NCBI RefSeq assembly: GCF_045679555.1
Contig: NC_092093.1
Span: 64,244,890 to 64,308,889 of the forward strand
Reading direction: 5' to 3'
Source: Salvelinus alpinus
Taxonomy: Eukaryota > Chordata > Actinopteri > Salmoniformes > Salmonidae
DNA length: 64,000 nucleotides
Shown: positions 1 to 12,024 of the stretch, piece by piece
Layout of the letters: every line of letters begins with the position of its first letter
Position numbering within the stretch: the stretch's first letter is position 1
The notes under the pieces: generated by a model
The model's input: the letters and a program-made list of their open reading frames with translations, nothing else
Databases searched by the model: none
Told to the model about the DNA's origin: nothing
Position numbers and translations under genes: made by a program

Positions 1-565
1 GGATGCTTTTCAGAGGCAGGGACTAAGAGACTAGTCAGGATCGAGGGAAACATGAACGTAGCAAAGTACAGAGAGATCCTTAATGAAAACCTGCTACAGA
101 GCACTCAGGACCTCAGACTGGGGCGAAGTTTCACCTTCCAACAGGACAACGACCCTAAGCATACAGCACACAGAGACCTGAGAATAGCTGTGCAGCGACG
201 CTCCCCATCCAACCTGACCGAGAGGATCTGCAGAGAAGAATGTGAGAAACTCCCCAAATACAGGTGTGCCAAGCGTGTAGCGTCATACTCAAGAAGACTT
301 GAGGCTGTAATCGCTACCAAAGGTGCTTCAACAAAGTACTGAGTAAAGGGTCTGAATACTTATGAAATGTGATATTTCAAACAAACAAAAAAAATTACAA
401 ATTTGCAAACATTTCGAAAAAAAACTGTTTTTGCTTTGTCATTATGGGGTATTGTGTAAAGATTGATGAGGGGGAAAAACGATTTAATCCATTTTAGAAT
501 AAGGCTGTAACGTAACAAAATGTGGAAAAAGTCAAGGAGTCTGAATACTTTCAGAATGCACTGTA
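1..565 (+). mobile_element. Tc1/mariner DNA transposon, 3' part, degenerate
   Basis: The frame at 52-342 contains the DDE-transposase signature FTFQQDNDPKHTA typical of teleost Tc1-like elements. The stretch between that motif and the C-terminal part (LEAVIATKGAS) is shortened, so catalytic spacing is lost and the copy is dead. Downstream AT-rich sequence ends in the terminal motif GAATGCACTGTA at 554-565, which recurs in the element at 53.6-54.5 kb. The 5' part lies beyond the window edge. It sits within or just downstream of the dopamine-receptor exon on the opposite strand, so it is probably intronic. Confidence 0.8.
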
Positions 566-856
566 TTTTCATTGAACAGAATGAAAACTCAAAGTGAACA
601 CATCCCCTCCCCCTCCTCTCAATCCCAAAGCCATCCAGTGTCACAAACTGTCTCTCTTTCAGTAGTTTATATAACATGAGTAGGTCTGAGGAGTGTTTCT
701 AACCCTGGGACCTGACCAAGAAAAACATCCCAGCCCTAGACATTCCCAACAGACAGATATTGTTATGCTGGCCAACTCCTATGGTCCTATGGCCATTGTC
801 ACGCCAATTACAATAGGAGTTGGCAAGACCACCACCATCCCTGGTCCGAACCGGCT

Positions 857-1200
857 TTACCTCCAAATACCCTCCCTCCCCAACCTATCCCTGGTCCCCC
901 CACACAGGTCGACCCTCACCTCCAAATACCCTCCCTCCCCAAATTATCCCTGGTCCCCCCACACAGGTCGACCCTCACCTCCAAATACCCTCCCTCCCCA
1001 ACTTATCCCTGGTCCCCCCACACAGGTCGACCCTCACCTCCAAATACCCTCCCTCCCCAACTTATCCCTGGTCCCCCCACACAGGTCGACCCTCAAGTCC
1101 TAATACCCTCCCTCCCCAACTTATCCCTGGTCCCCCCACACAGGTCGACCCTCAAGTCCTAATACCCTCCCTCCCCAACTTATCCCTGGTCCCCCCACCC
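857..1200. repeat. 59-bp minisatellite, about six copies
   Basis: A C-rich unit containing CCCACACAGGTCGACCCTCA recurs with a period of 59 bp, shown by a one-base shift per 60-base line. Copies differ by single substitutions (CACCTCC versus CAAGTCC). The array ends 13 bases before the splice donor of the receptor exon on the minus strand, so it occupies the very start of the following intron. The apparent proline-rich frames are products of the repeat. The 566-856 stretch before it shows nothing recognisable. Confidence 0.9.
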
Positions 1201-1213
1201 AGTGGACCCTCAC

Positions 1214-1552
1214 CTCCAGGTATACGGCCCAGGGCATGACAAGCGAGGCCACCAGCAGGTCAGCTACAGCCAGGCTCACCACTAGGTAGTTGGTGGTGGT
1301 CTGTAGGGACCTCTCCCGCACCACAGCCAGACACACCAGCACGTTGCCAAACACGATGGCCAGGATGAGCAGGGAGTACAGCATGGCATAGTAGTTACGC
1401 TCCGTATCCTCCTCCCAACCACCAGAGGAATTCCCATGGAGGCGGAGGTCTTCCGGAACCTGTTCCGAGTCATTCCAGAAGAAGCGTTCAGAGCCGCTAA
1501 ACATCGCCATGGAAACGTCCCGGTGACATGAGAGAAGGGCTGGGTGAGAGAC
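1214..1552 (-). CDS. drd3: First coding exon of a D2-class dopamine receptor (drd3-like), partial gene
   Basis: Seen on the minus strand: a pyrimidine-rich acceptor ending TGCAG (exon starts at 1552), a start ATG at 1510 in good context followed by a second Met two codons later, and a donor GTGAGG right after the codons for YLE (exon ends at 1214). The 99 encoded residues comprise an extracellular N-terminus with possible N-glycosylation sites (NDS, NSS), TM1 with GNVLVCLAV, the loop [11 protein letters not shown], and TM2 with LAVADLL, whose Asp is the conserved class A sodium-site residue. Known biology: D2-class receptors are Gi/o-coupled dopamine receptors of the plasma membrane, and their first coding exon ends at this same place. 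Drd3 is preferred over drd2 from the LILAIVFGN segment; paralogue choice is moderately sure. An upstream in-frame ATG at 1573 lies in the polypyrimidine tract and is rejected. Remaining exons are outside the window. Confidence 0.85.
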
Positions 1553-2442
1553 CTGCATGGGAGAGAGAGACATAGCTTGAGCTGATATCTATCACATGAC
1601 ATCTACTAAGACAAAGAACCTTCCATACTGTACATGTGATATTAGATGTAATCCTCATAGGGAAACCCTGGGTCAAATGGACATCTAATCTGATACATCC
1701 CCATGACCAAGATCAATATACAATATTGCACCCTTCCTATCCTCTGGGTTCCAGTGAGACACTCTACATCAAGCTCCCTCTTCCAGACATGACCATACTG
1801 TATGGTTCAGAGCTGTCTGCTCTCTGCATATCATCACTAAAGTGACCTTTATGTACAAGACAGACAGGACCAGCATCTGTGTCTGCAGTATGACGTACTG
1901 GATGTATGTGGGATGTATCTAATGATGGCATGTTTTAGCCTTAATACTAATAAGTGGACAAATAAAGTTGAGGACATGTTATTAGAATCTGATGATCTAC
2001 TTTGCATTGACTAATTGGCACTTGGCCAAAGCAGTAAGTTAGCTACTGAGGTAATTATGATTCAAGACTCTCTATAGACCAGGCTTGTGTCTGCTTCTCA
2101 CTATGACACTGTTGATTGTCATGGAACCCAAACAGCTGTCACTGTGCCCTATTTTCACTTAACTCTCTTAAATAATGTAATTTTCTCAACTCCACATGGT
2201 TGAGGTTATAGAGAAATCTGACCCTGGTTCAGGCCTTAGGTGCGACATTGTGAGTTGAGTTTGCAATAGCACCCTGTGCCTCTCGCCCGACCCTGAATGG
2301 AATCATGACCAACGATCATCCCTCACATCCTCCCTCTTGACCAATTCAAAATAATCACATCAACATCAGAGGTTTTACAGCTTAATGTCATAGATGTGAA
2401 TCTGAGGAAGGCTGCTAGAGGTTAATGTTTTCTGCCGGAGCA
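1553..2442. other. Dopamine-receptor intron, unique sequence
   Basis: About 890 bases upstream (minus-strand sense) of the receptor exon. No coding frame, tandem repeat or recognisable transposon was seen. Confidence 0.5.
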
Positions 2443-3360
2443 CAGTAACAGAGAGCACTGTAACAGAGAGCACTGCAACAGAGAGCACTGCAACAGAGAG
2501 CACTGCAACAGAGAGCACTGCAACAGAGAGCACTGTAACAGAGAGCACTGTAACAGAGAGCACTGCAACAGAGAGCACTGCAACAGAGAGCACTGCAACA
2601 GAGAGCACTGCAACAGAGAGCACTGCAACAGAGAGCACTGTAACAGAGAGCACTGTAACAGAGAGCACTGTAACATAGAGCACAGCAACAGAGAGCACTG
2701 TAACAGAGAGCACTGTAACAGAGAGCACTGCAACAGAGAGCACTGTAACAGAGAGCACTGTAACAGAGAGCACTGTAACAGAGAGCACTGTAACAGAGAG
2801 CACTGCAACAGAGAGCACTGCAACAGAGAGCACTGTAACAGAGAGCACTGTAACAGAGAGCACTGCAACAGAGGGCACTGCAACAGAGGGCACTGCAACA
2901 GAGGGCACTGAAACAGAGAGCACTACAGCAAAGAGCACTGCAACAGAGAGCACTGTAACAGAGAGCACTGCAAAAGAGAGCACTGCAACAGAGGGCACTG
3001 CAACAGAGGGCACTGAAACAGAGAGCACTACAGCAAAGAGCACTGCAACAGAGAGCACTGTAACAGAGAGCACTACAGCAAAGAGCACTGCAACAGAGAG
3101 CACTGCAACAGAGAGCACTACAGCAAAGAACACTGCAACAGAGAGCACTGCAACAGAGAGCACTACAGCAAAGAGCACTGCAACAGAGAGAACTGCAACA
3201 GAGAGCACTACAGAAAAGAGCACTGCAATAGAGAGCACTTCAACAGAGAGCACTGCAGCAGAGAGCACTGCAGCAGAGAGCACTGCAGCAGAGAGCACTG
3301 CAGCAGAGAGCACTGCAACAGAGAGCACTGCAACAGAGAGCACTGCAACAGAGAGCACTG
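2443..3360. repeat. 15-bp minisatellite (ACTGYAACAGAGAGC)n, part 1
   Basis: About 61 copies of a 15-bp unit. Variants such as ACTACAGCAAAGAGC and ACTGCAGCAGAGAGC cluster towards the right end. Because 15 is a multiple of three, open frames run through it on both strands (VLSVA and LLQCS repeats); these are not genes. The same unit resumes at 3598 after an intervening SINE. Confidence 0.95.
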
Positions 3361-3597
3361 AATTTAATAAAACATTTTATTTAACTAGGCAAGTCAGTTA
3401 AGAACTAATTCTTATTTACAATGACGGACTACCCTGGCCTAACCCGGACGACGCTGGGCCAATTGTGTGCCGCCCTATGGGACTCCCAATCACAGCCGGA
3501 TGTGATGCAGCCTGGATTCAAACCAGGGACTGCAGTGATGCCTCTTGCACTGAGATGCAGTGCCTCAGACCGCTGCACCACTTGGGAGCCCATGGGG
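3361..3597 (-). mobile_element. tRNA-derived SINE, minus orientation
   Basis: Read on the minus strand it begins with a tRNA-like head (CTGAGGCACTGCATCTCAGTG, then a B-box-like GGTTTGAATCC) and ends with the salmonid LINE-shared tail (TTCTTAACTGACTTGCCTAG) plus an A/T-rich end at 3361-3372. The same family recurs at 21,322-21,542 in plus orientation. A Leu-tRNA-like origin fits the head, but the subfamily name is not certain. It divides the 15-bp array in two. Confidence 0.85.
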
Positions 3598-3985
3598 CAC
3601 ACTGCAACAGAGAACACTGCTGCAAAGAGCACTGAAACAGAGAGCACTGAAACAGAGAGCACTGTAACAGAGAGCACTGAAACAGAGAGCACTGTAACAG
3701 AGAGCACTGAAACAGAGAGCACTGTAACAGAGAGCACTGTAACAGAGAGCACTGTAACAGAGAGCACTGTAACAGAGAGCACTGAAACAGAGAGCACTGT
3801 AACAGAGGGCACTGTAACAGAGGGCACTGTAACAGAGAGCACTGTAACAGAGAGCACTGTAACAGAGAGCACTGTAACAGAGAGCACTGTAACAGAGAGC
3901 ACTGTAACAGAGAGCACTGAAACAGAGAGCACTGTAACAGAGAGCACTGTAACAGAGAGCACCGTAACAGAGAGAACTACAGCAG
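3598..3985. repeat. 15-bp minisatellite, part 2
   Basis: About 25 further copies of the 15-bp unit, mostly the GTAAC and GAAAC variants rather than GCAAC, so the two sides of the SINE have different variant composition. The apparent Thr/Ser/Glu-rich (TESTVTES) frame is a repeat artefact. Confidence 0.95.
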
Positions 3986-4385
3986 TGTAACGGCTTTCTC
4001 CTTCCTCCTCTGATGAGGAGTAGTAGGAAGGATCGGAAGACCAAAATGCAGCGTGGTACGTATCCATAATGACTTTTAATGAGAATGAATACGACAAAAT
4101 ACAAACTAACAAAGTGAAACAAAATGAAAACCGAAACAGTCCCGTAACGTGAAACACACAAACACTAAACAGGAAATAACCACCCACGAAACCCAGGTGG
4201 AAAAAGGCTCCCTAAGTATGATTCTCAATCAGAGACAACTAACGACACCTGCCTCTGATTGAGAATCATACCAGGCCAAACGAAAAAACCAACATAGACA
4301 AACGAACATAGATTACCCACCCAACTCACGCCCTGACCACACTAAAACAAAGAAATAACAAAAGAACTAGGGTCAGAACGTGACA
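3986..4385 (-). mobile_element. Solo LTR, 400 bp, with 5-bp target duplication
   Basis: Boundaries are TGTAACGG on the left and CGTGACA on the right (TG...CA on the minus strand), flanked by the direct repeat AGCAG at 3981-3985 and 4386-4390. It carries an internal inverted repeat (TATGATTCTCAATCAGAG with its complement about 50 bases later). It is a diverged relative of the LTRs at 14.8-17.2 kb and 36-39 kb. On the minus strand it encodes a short lead from the ATG at 4067 containing HAAFWSSDPS and a Ser/Glu run that stays open to the LTR edge, as in the two longer elements. Confidence 0.88.
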
Positions 4386-5205
4386 AGCAGACCCAAACTG
4401 TTGGCACAATTATCAATTTAATCTTACTGCAACAGTATTCACTCTTTAATATGAGAATTTTGCTGAGGATTTCCTAGTCATTCCCTCACAGTAAATAGCT
4501 GTGGATTATTGCTTGTATTAAATGGCTACAACGCTAAATTGAAACATGTTAATCTAATGCAGTCATGTCATTGATTATTGCCTTTGGCCTGTTACGGTAA
4601 ACCCTCTCCATCAGAGAGCGCTAATAACTCCCTAGCTGCTGTTTTGAGTGGTCTGGGTCCTATCTCTCTCTATTTCTCACTCTCTCTAGCTCTCTCTCTC
4701 ACTCTCTCTTTCTCTCTCTGGCTATGGTCCCTGTCATCATCCCTCCCTATCTCCATCCCTTCACCCACTTCTCTCCATCAATTCCCCCTACCCTTCTCCT
4801 ATTCATGGCTGGACTCCAGGTATCAGCAACATGGTAATGCCTACACCTGTGCAGTCCAAATCCCCGCTCCATGCATAACGTACCTTTGTTATGCCATGGT
4901 TGACACTTGTACCTGGCCCTGTGGTAGGTAGATTATGCTAACCTACAAATACCTTCCAGCTACATTAATTTAACCTATCCAGACCTTTCAGATCAGCAGG
5001 AGGAGTGTACAAGGGCCACTCCTCTCACCTTCTCTTGTCTCCCCTCCTTTCCTCCCCTCCTTTCACATTCCCTCTTCTCCTCCTGCTTCATTGTCCCACA
5101 GAGCTCCCACTACTCCCCACAATACTAACCTGGTTGTCCCAGACTCCCTCCTGTGTCTCCTCCTCTCTACAGCTGTAATCTACACCTTTTTCTCCCTGAG
5201 TATTC
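4386..5205. other. Dopamine-receptor intron, unique sequence with CT-rich patches
   Basis: No gene or transposon recognised. CT-rich low-complexity patches occur at about 4655-4800 and 5010-5100. Confidence 0.5.
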
Positions 5206-5416
5206 ACTCCAAAGGCAAAGGGTGGCTACTTTGAAGAATTTAAAATATAAAATGTACTTTGATTTATTGAACATGTTTTTAGTTGCTAGATGATTCCATT
5301 TGTGTTATTTCATAGTTTTGATGTCTTCACTATTATTCTACAATGTAGAAAATAGTAAAAATAAAGAAAAACCCTTGAATGAGTAGATCTGTCCAAACTT
5401 GTGACTGGTACTGTAA
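5206..5416 (+). mobile_element. Terminal fragment of a Tc1-like transposon
   Basis: Matches the right end of the Tc1 element at 30,211-33,605: the AAAGGGTGGCTACTTTGAAGA block, then CTTGAATGAGTAGATCTGTCC, ending GACTGGTACTGTA. Only about 210 bases remain. Its end joins directly to the truncated start of the next Tc1-like copy. Confidence 0.85.
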
Positions 5417-6818
5417 GTATTCACACCCCTGAGACAATATTTCGTAGAAGCACCTTTGGTGGCGATTACAACTGTGAGCCTTTTTGGGTAAGTCTCTAAG
5501 AGCTTTGCACACCTTGATTGTACAATATTTGCTAATTATATATTTTTTCTTTCTTCAAGTTCCATCAAGTTGATTGTTGATCATTGCTAGACAATCATTT
5601 TCAAGTCTTGCCATAGATTTTCAAGCTGATTTAAGTCAAAACTGTAACTAGGCCACTCAGGAACATTCCATGTCATCTTGGAAAGCAACTCCAGTGTACA
5701 TTTGGCCTTGTGTTTTAGTTTATTGTCCTGCTGAAAGGTGAATTTGTCTCCAAGTGTCTGTTGGAAAGAAAATGAACCAGGTTTTCCTCTAGCATTTTGC
5801 CTGTGCTTATAGCTGTGTTCCGTTTCTTTTAATCCTGAAAAACTCCCTAGTCCTTGCCGATGACAAGCATATCCATAACATGATGCAGCCACCACCATGC
5901 TTGAAAATATGAACAGAGGTACGAAGTGATGTGTTGTGTTGGATTTGCCTCAAACATAAAGCTATGTATTCAGGACCAAAAGTGCATTTCTTTACCACAT
6001 TTTTTGCAGTATTTCTTAAGTCCCTTGTTGCAAACAGGATGCATGTTTTGGAATATTTTTATTCTATACAGGCTTCCTTCTTTTCAATATGTAATTTAGG
6101 TTAGTATTGTGGAGTAACTACAATGCTGTTGATCTATCCTCATTTTTGTCATATAACAACCATTAAACTCTGTAACTGTTTTAAAATCCCCATTAGCCTC
6201 ATGATGAAATCCTTGAGGGGTTTCCTTCCTCTCCGGCTACTAGTTAGGAAGGACGCCTGTAACATTGTAGTAACTGGGTGCATTGATACACCACCCAAAG
6301 CCTAATTAATAACTTCACCATGCTCCAAGAGATACTCAGCGTCTGTTGCTTGTTTTTTTACACATCTACCAATCGGTGCCGTTCTTTGCAAGACATTGAA
6401 AAACCTCCCTGGTGTTTGTGGTTGAATCTGTGTTTGAAATTCAGTACTCAATTGAGGGACCTTACAGATAACTGTATGTGTGGGGTACAGAGATGGGGTA
6501 GTTATTAAAAAATAATGTTAACCACTGTTATTGAACACGGAATGAGTCCATGCAATTCATTGTGATTTGTTCAGCAAATTTTTACTCCTGAACTTATTTA
6601 GGCTTGCCATAACAAAGAGGCTGAATACTTATTGACTCAAGAACTTTCTGTTTTTATTTTTCTATTAATTTCAAAAAGATTCTACAAACAAAATTCCACT
6701 TTGACATTATGGGGTATTGTGTGTAGATCAGTGAGAAACAATCTCATTGAATCAATTTTAATAACACAACAAAATGTGGAAAAGTAAAGGCGTGTGAATA
6801 CTTTCCGAAGGCACTGTA
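5417..6818 (-). mobile_element. Tc1/mariner transposon, minus strand, inactive
   Basis: Starts AGTATTCACACCCCTGAGAC and ends CTTTCCGAAGGCACTGTA, the terminal motif of this family. A minus-strand frame at 5587-5898 retains DKFTFQQDNKLKHKAKC and the C-terminal NQLENLW motif, corresponding to the second Asp and the Glu of the DD34E triad. Reading frames are broken by stops and shifts elsewhere. The left inverted repeat is truncated where it meets the neighbouring fragment. Confidence 0.85.
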
Positions 6819-6844
6819 TATTCTTGATTCTCTCATGCTCTATC

Positions 6845-7290
6845 TTCTCTCTATCCCTGTTTAGTCCTTGATCCTGTCTAGTCCTTGACCCTGTCTAGTC
6901 CTTGATCCTGTCAAGTCCTCCTGTCTAGTCCTGGATCCTGTCAAGTCCTTGACCCTGTTTATTACTGGATCCTGTCTAGTCCTTGACCCTGTCTAGTCCT
7001 TGACCGTGTCTAGTCCCTGATCCTGTCTAGTCCTTGATCCTGTCTAGTCCTTGACCCAGTCTAATCCTTGGCCCTGTCTAGTCCTGGATCCTGTCAAGTC
7101 CTTGACCCTGTCTATTACTGGATCCTGTCTAGTCATTGATCCTGTCTAGTCATTGGTCCTGTCTAGTCGTTGATCCTGTCTAGTCGTGGATCCTGTCTAG
7201 TCTCCCTGTCTAGTCCTTGACCCTGTCTAGTCCTTGACCCAATCTAGTCCTTGACTCGGTCTAGTCCTTGATCCTGTCTAGTCATTGAGC
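6845..7290. repeat. 17-bp minisatellite (CTGTCTAGTCCTTGATC)n
   Basis: About 25 imperfect copies of a 17-bp unit, with variants CCTTGACC, CATTGATC, CGTGGATC and occasional one-unit shortenings. It lies in the presumed receptor intron and no coding frame persists. Confidence 0.9.
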
Positions 7291-7526
7291 CTATACAGGG
7301 ATAGAACAGACCCAAACAGAGTCTACAGGGAGATATATCTTCCATCTGCATGGAGACATGATGAATTAAGAGTGATCATGGTGACTGGTGCTGCACACTT
7401 GCTGCCCTCGGATAATAAACACATCTATCACTGGACCCGGGAACAACAATGCAGCGTGGATCTGCATGCGTTGAAGACAGGGAAAAAAGACACAAATGTT
7501 TTGGCAGAGTGTGACTGTGTCTCTTT

Positions 7527-7644
<118 letters not shown>

Positions 7645-8467
7645 CGTGCTTTGGAACAGGCAGTGCATGTTTGTCCTGTTGATGGCTCAGGTTGTGCTGA
7701 AGGTGCCAATGTACTTGAACATGAAACAAAAAAAAACACCTCCCTCAGACAACCCCCACACACTGCCAAAACAAACTACCAAAACATACATTTACATACA
7801 TGTTGTCACATGAGAAAAATAACTGGACTGACATCAAATGTATTCATCCATGATTGCATTGCTATTAGGCATTCTATATGTAAACTGGTAATTACAAATA
7901 ACGGTGCTACTATTTATCCAGATAGCCTATCACAATTATCACTGAAATGTGCAGTTATCCTTTCTAATCACTTTGGCTGTCCAAATCAATTTGGAGACGC
8001 TATCTTACACATGCGGTTCTGGTAAATCCTCCCTGCTGTCAGGACATCCTCATTTGCATGCGGAAGCCTCTTATGCACTCCTCATAGGAGAAATTAAAGT
8101 CGAACCCATAAAATTCGGCGCGAAAGGTTGCCTACCTACACCTTCGATATGTCTCTCTTGAGATTGGGGTCAGTCCCTGACACCTAAACCACAATTACAT
8201 GTGACAAGCCAACATGCATGGCCAAAGGATATGGCCAAATGGACCATACTTAATAAAACATGGGTAATAGTCGGCATAAAGTGAAAAGAATCACTGAAAG
8301 TCATACATCAAGCAGGCTGGGCTAGAATAAATAAACACCTAAATAAATGCTGGATGTAAAACGGTTAAATGCATCAGAATAAGACTCGGCAGGCGACAGT
8401 AACAGTTCCAATTTATATTTAAACCTGTCATGTGTATTATGTGTGCGCCACAAACAGACAGTCCTAC

Positions 8468-8770
8468 CTGTTAGGCTGTTTCAGCGCAGGATGCATGAGG
8501 TGCCATCGTGGAATCCGTCCGTTGGAAGGTAAAAGTTGTCCGGAATGTTTTTATCCACTCCAACTGCACCCCGAGCTGTGGGGCGCCCATTGTCCACACG
8601 CTCTGAGTCAGAGCCGCGAAACTCATTAATGCACAAGACTAGAGATACTCACATACTCCGTTTTTTCCCTTCCTTGAGTTATTCTAGCAAAGCCACTGGT
8701 TCACTTGACTAGAGTTGCGCTGAAGCATCTCGGAACGTGATAGAGCCATCTAGCCTCGATGAAAATGAGC
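8468..8770 (-). promoter_or_regulatory. Candidate promoter and non-coding first exon of the dopamine receptor gene
   Basis: Inference. On the minus strand this CpG-containing unique block carries an AP-1-like site (TGACTCAG, about 8604-8611) and a TATA-like GGATAAAAAC. It ends in a splice-donor-like CAG|GTAGGA with the exon edge at 8468. It lies about 6.9 kb upstream of the first coding exon in the same orientation, as expected for a 5' UTR exon. No transcript evidence is available and the start position is a guess. Confidence 0.3.
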
Positions 8771-10084
8771 TTCAAGTGTAACGATTCAACTATGCGTGGT
8801 GGTGGTTCATCTACCTTGTCATACAAGGCCTATATGTTCAAGCAGATTTACAATTGATATACGTTTTGTTTGGCTAGTGGGAGTGAAGATAAAAAATTAT
8901 ACATTTACAAAGGCCTATGGGCATAAACCAAAGTGGCCTACATTCATAATTATCGGTCAAATGCCCGTGTAGAATTAGATGGAAAAAATTATGACATAGC
9001 CTAGCCTACATCAGGATGCAGGTCCGAATTTCCAATTACCGAGACCCAGTTATTTTTTAGGGGAAGAGCCATTGAGGACGGTAAAATATAGTGACGAGCT
9101 CGGAAGATATTTATTGCACCGCGCGACGCCGGTGGTGCTGCGCATTAACGAGCAGGTCTTAAAATACATCCTTCTGAGACAGACTCCGTCAATAACAACG
9201 TGTAGTCGACAAGGTGAGAAGTTGGTTGTGCGTGAGCTATAAGCTGTTATGGTCTTTTTATATAAATTTAAAAAATCACCCTCCAGGGTGCAGATTCATT
9301 TAAAACAGCCAAATAAATCTTCACAGGCTGTGAGCAGTAACGGGGCGGAGTGGGAATCCGTTTCATATTAGGATGAAGCTGACTAAGTAATAACTTCAAC
9401 TCGTCATTCCTTACGACAAATTACAAGTCGGTGAGTTCATTTACAGTAGTATAATTGTCCATGTGTTCTTGAGGGATCAGAGGAAAAAATTTGCGCCTGT
9501 GCGTCTCTGTTAAGGTGCATCCATACCTGTCTTACATACAGGGATGGAGTGAATACTTCGTGTAGTGCCATGTTTTTAGGTGCCAGGTCGCAAAAAATAA
9601 GTTCATGAAGTCATCATTTCTCAAACAAAGTTTGTACCGACAGATGTAGTCTATTATTAGATTATAGAATATGCATAAAATACATCCTCCAATTGCAACG
9701 TCTGCCTATGCACACACATATTGCCTCAAATAAATTGTGTATGTTTAATAACCTCAAACAGCAAATTATGCATACCTAATTTCAAAATAAACTATCATCA
9801 CTGTCAATCGTGAATAATTCTTAACTTTTTACAGGTGAGATGTCCGAATTGCGTCTGCATGTCAATCATATGATCTCAATCAGTTTCTCTTTTGTATTTT
9901 GTTCCAATCAAAACATATCGTTCTTAATGGCGTGCGCTTGTTGAGTTTTGGCCACATGAGAAAAAGTAAATGTCAGCTAACTATCCTATCACCTCACTAG
10001 AAATGAGGAGGTGTTTTTGGTGTAACAGTATCGGTATAGGCCTACTATGCTATTATATTCGGTTCGGTTCTGTTATGTACAATC
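8771..10084. other. Unique intergenic sequence
   Basis: AT-rich single-copy-looking sequence with scattered CpGs near 9090-9220 (GCGCGACGCCGGTGG). No open frame of note, repeat or transposon recognised. Confidence 0.5.
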
Positions 10085-10480
10085 AGTTGCGATTTTAGCA
10101 TGTAAATCTTGGTGGGGAAAAAAATACATGAATTTTACTATAACGGTGACAGACGGTGGCCACAAACTATTTGGGCCTACATAAAGCTGTCCCAACAGCA
10201 GAGTCCCAACAGCAGTCTCAACACCTTACCACTGCTACACCTGGCTATCAGCGGAGCCTTGTCTGGCAGCAAAAAAGTTAATTCTGCTTCATTTACTGCC
10301 TTTAAAAAAACATAGCTGATATGGCTGACTTGCTTAAACAAATGTGGTTTCTACTGACAATTGAGAAGTATGGCATATAAGGGGACGACAAGCAGATAAG
10401 AGGAAATCCGTAATTTCGATGAAGACATTAATGAGCGAGCTAGGATGTACGTAGTCAATATAACTATTTGTTCACTCACC
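10085..10480 (+). repeat. Dispersed repeat, copy 1
   Basis: About 390 bases closely match 39,523-39,880 (shared blocks include GGCCTACATAAAGCTGTCCC, GGCTATCAGCGGAGCCTTGT and GACATTAATGAGCGAGCTA). Same orientation, several small indels. No protein coding recognised; class unknown. Confidence 0.8.
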
Positions 10481-11254
10481 TTGTTGTGATATGCTCACTT
10501 GAACAGGAAGGTGGCGCGGTGGTCCTTCGTGGGAAAATTTTGTCATCAAAGTCTGGCATTCTCTGGATTTATGGTGCTTTCAAGACAACTGGGAACTCAG
10601 AAAAAAAAGTAGAATCATGAAGATGTCAGTGATCTTGAGGTCGTAACTCTAGAAAGAGGCCCGAGTTCCGGATTTACAATTCCGAGTTGGATGAACCTTC
10701 TTGGATGGGCACTTCTAATGTAACTCTATGGCAGCACCCAAGGGGCTTGAATATTCTAGCTCTACCCTAAGACTTGGCGGTGATGTAGTGTCCCCATGAG
10801 TGACAGAACACTGAGCCAATCACGGCGCAATGCAATTTTCTGCTGGCCCGCCCCACCACCACAGCTAGGCTGAAACAACTGCATTTTGGAGCTGCCTTAC
10901 TGAAGAAATCAAAAAAGAGATCATGTTTGTATCTAACTTTTTTTTACATTGTTTGCAAACTGATATGTGACACGTATTAATGGCAAAATAACATTCAAAA
11001 CAGGCATGTTGTTTTTTTTGCAAAAAATGTGGGGCTCAAAATGATGGGTCGCTACTTTGTATAATACTAATTAGTCATTATGTGATTGTGCAGGACATTG
11101 ATTCACCTTCAGAAATAAGTTTCCATCAATATGTTTTAGCAGCTCTGTGTGTTCTCAAATTGAAGTGCTGCAGGAGCACTACACCCCTGCCTAGCATAAC
11201 CATACATTTATGATAATACCTGATCCATATAGGCAACGGCCTCTAGGTCATCAG
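10481..11254. other. Intergenic sequence
   Basis: No gene recognised. Contains A/T runs and a GC-richer patch at 10,750-10,880, but nothing that supports an exon. Confidence 0.45.
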
Positions 11255-11486
11255 GCTGCTGATTATCCCGCACACCTATCGCCATCGTCTCATGACACTC
11301 ACCTGGACTCCATCACCTCCTTGATTATCTTCCCTATATCTGTCACTCCCCTTGGTTCTTTCCTCAGGTGTTATTGACTCTGTTTTCATGTCGGTGCGTT
11401 GTTTGTGTTTCGTGTTCATTGTTTCTTTTATTTATTAAAACACTCACTCCTTGAACTTGCTTCCCGACTCTCAGCGCAGTTACAAA
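11255..11486 (+). mobile_element. Probable solo LTR (Ty3/gypsy-like), plus orientation
   Basis: Sequence resembles gypsy LTR U3-R-U5 of salmonids: CACTCACCTGGACTCCATCA, a TTATTAAAAC polyadenylation-type signal, and an end near CCGACTCTCAGCGCAGTTACA. The left edge is uncertain and no clear target duplication was found. Confidence 0.55.
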
Positions 11487-12024
11487 CGGTGAAAAACATA
11501 CTATAATGCTAATGGTTGATCTTGGCTGGGAACACGAGAGAGAAATGGCCAACCCATTAATATGACCAGACAGTCCCAGTGTGTAAAGGCCAAGGTCTGT
11601 TTAGGTCATACAGAACAAAGTACCTTGCAACAGTATTACTTTATGGAGCAGATAACTCGCCCCAAAACCGCTTTTATCATAAGTATGTCAGATGTTTCCA
11701 TGGCTTGTCCAGTCAATGATCTCAATCGAAACGGATTCCTTAATACACACCATCTGTACAGTAAATCTCGCTATGCATGGTAAGAAATCAGCAGGCTTCA
11801 AACACAAATTAATGGGCATGGGAAAGATTGGCAGAATCTAATTATTTTCAGAGGCCGTTTGTCTTACTCCAGATGTATTCTTCTATAGCCTCCTGCTGCA
11901 CACCAGTGGTCTATGAGGGGGAGGCAACGTGAGAGAAACAGGAGAGAGATAATTGGAAAAGGCATTTTAGGGTCTAGAGCCATATACACACCTGGAAAGA
12001 GATAGTACTGATATTTGCACCAGA

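Noticed and set aside
1561..1573. Upstream start codon for the dopamine receptor (MSLSPMQ)
   Set aside because: It lies within the polypyrimidine tract of a good splice acceptor (CTCTCTCTCCCATGCAG), so it is probably intronic.
2375..3990. Val/Leu/Ser-rich and Thr/Ser/Glu-rich long frames
   Set aside because: 15-bp minisatellite translated in different frames, open on both strands.
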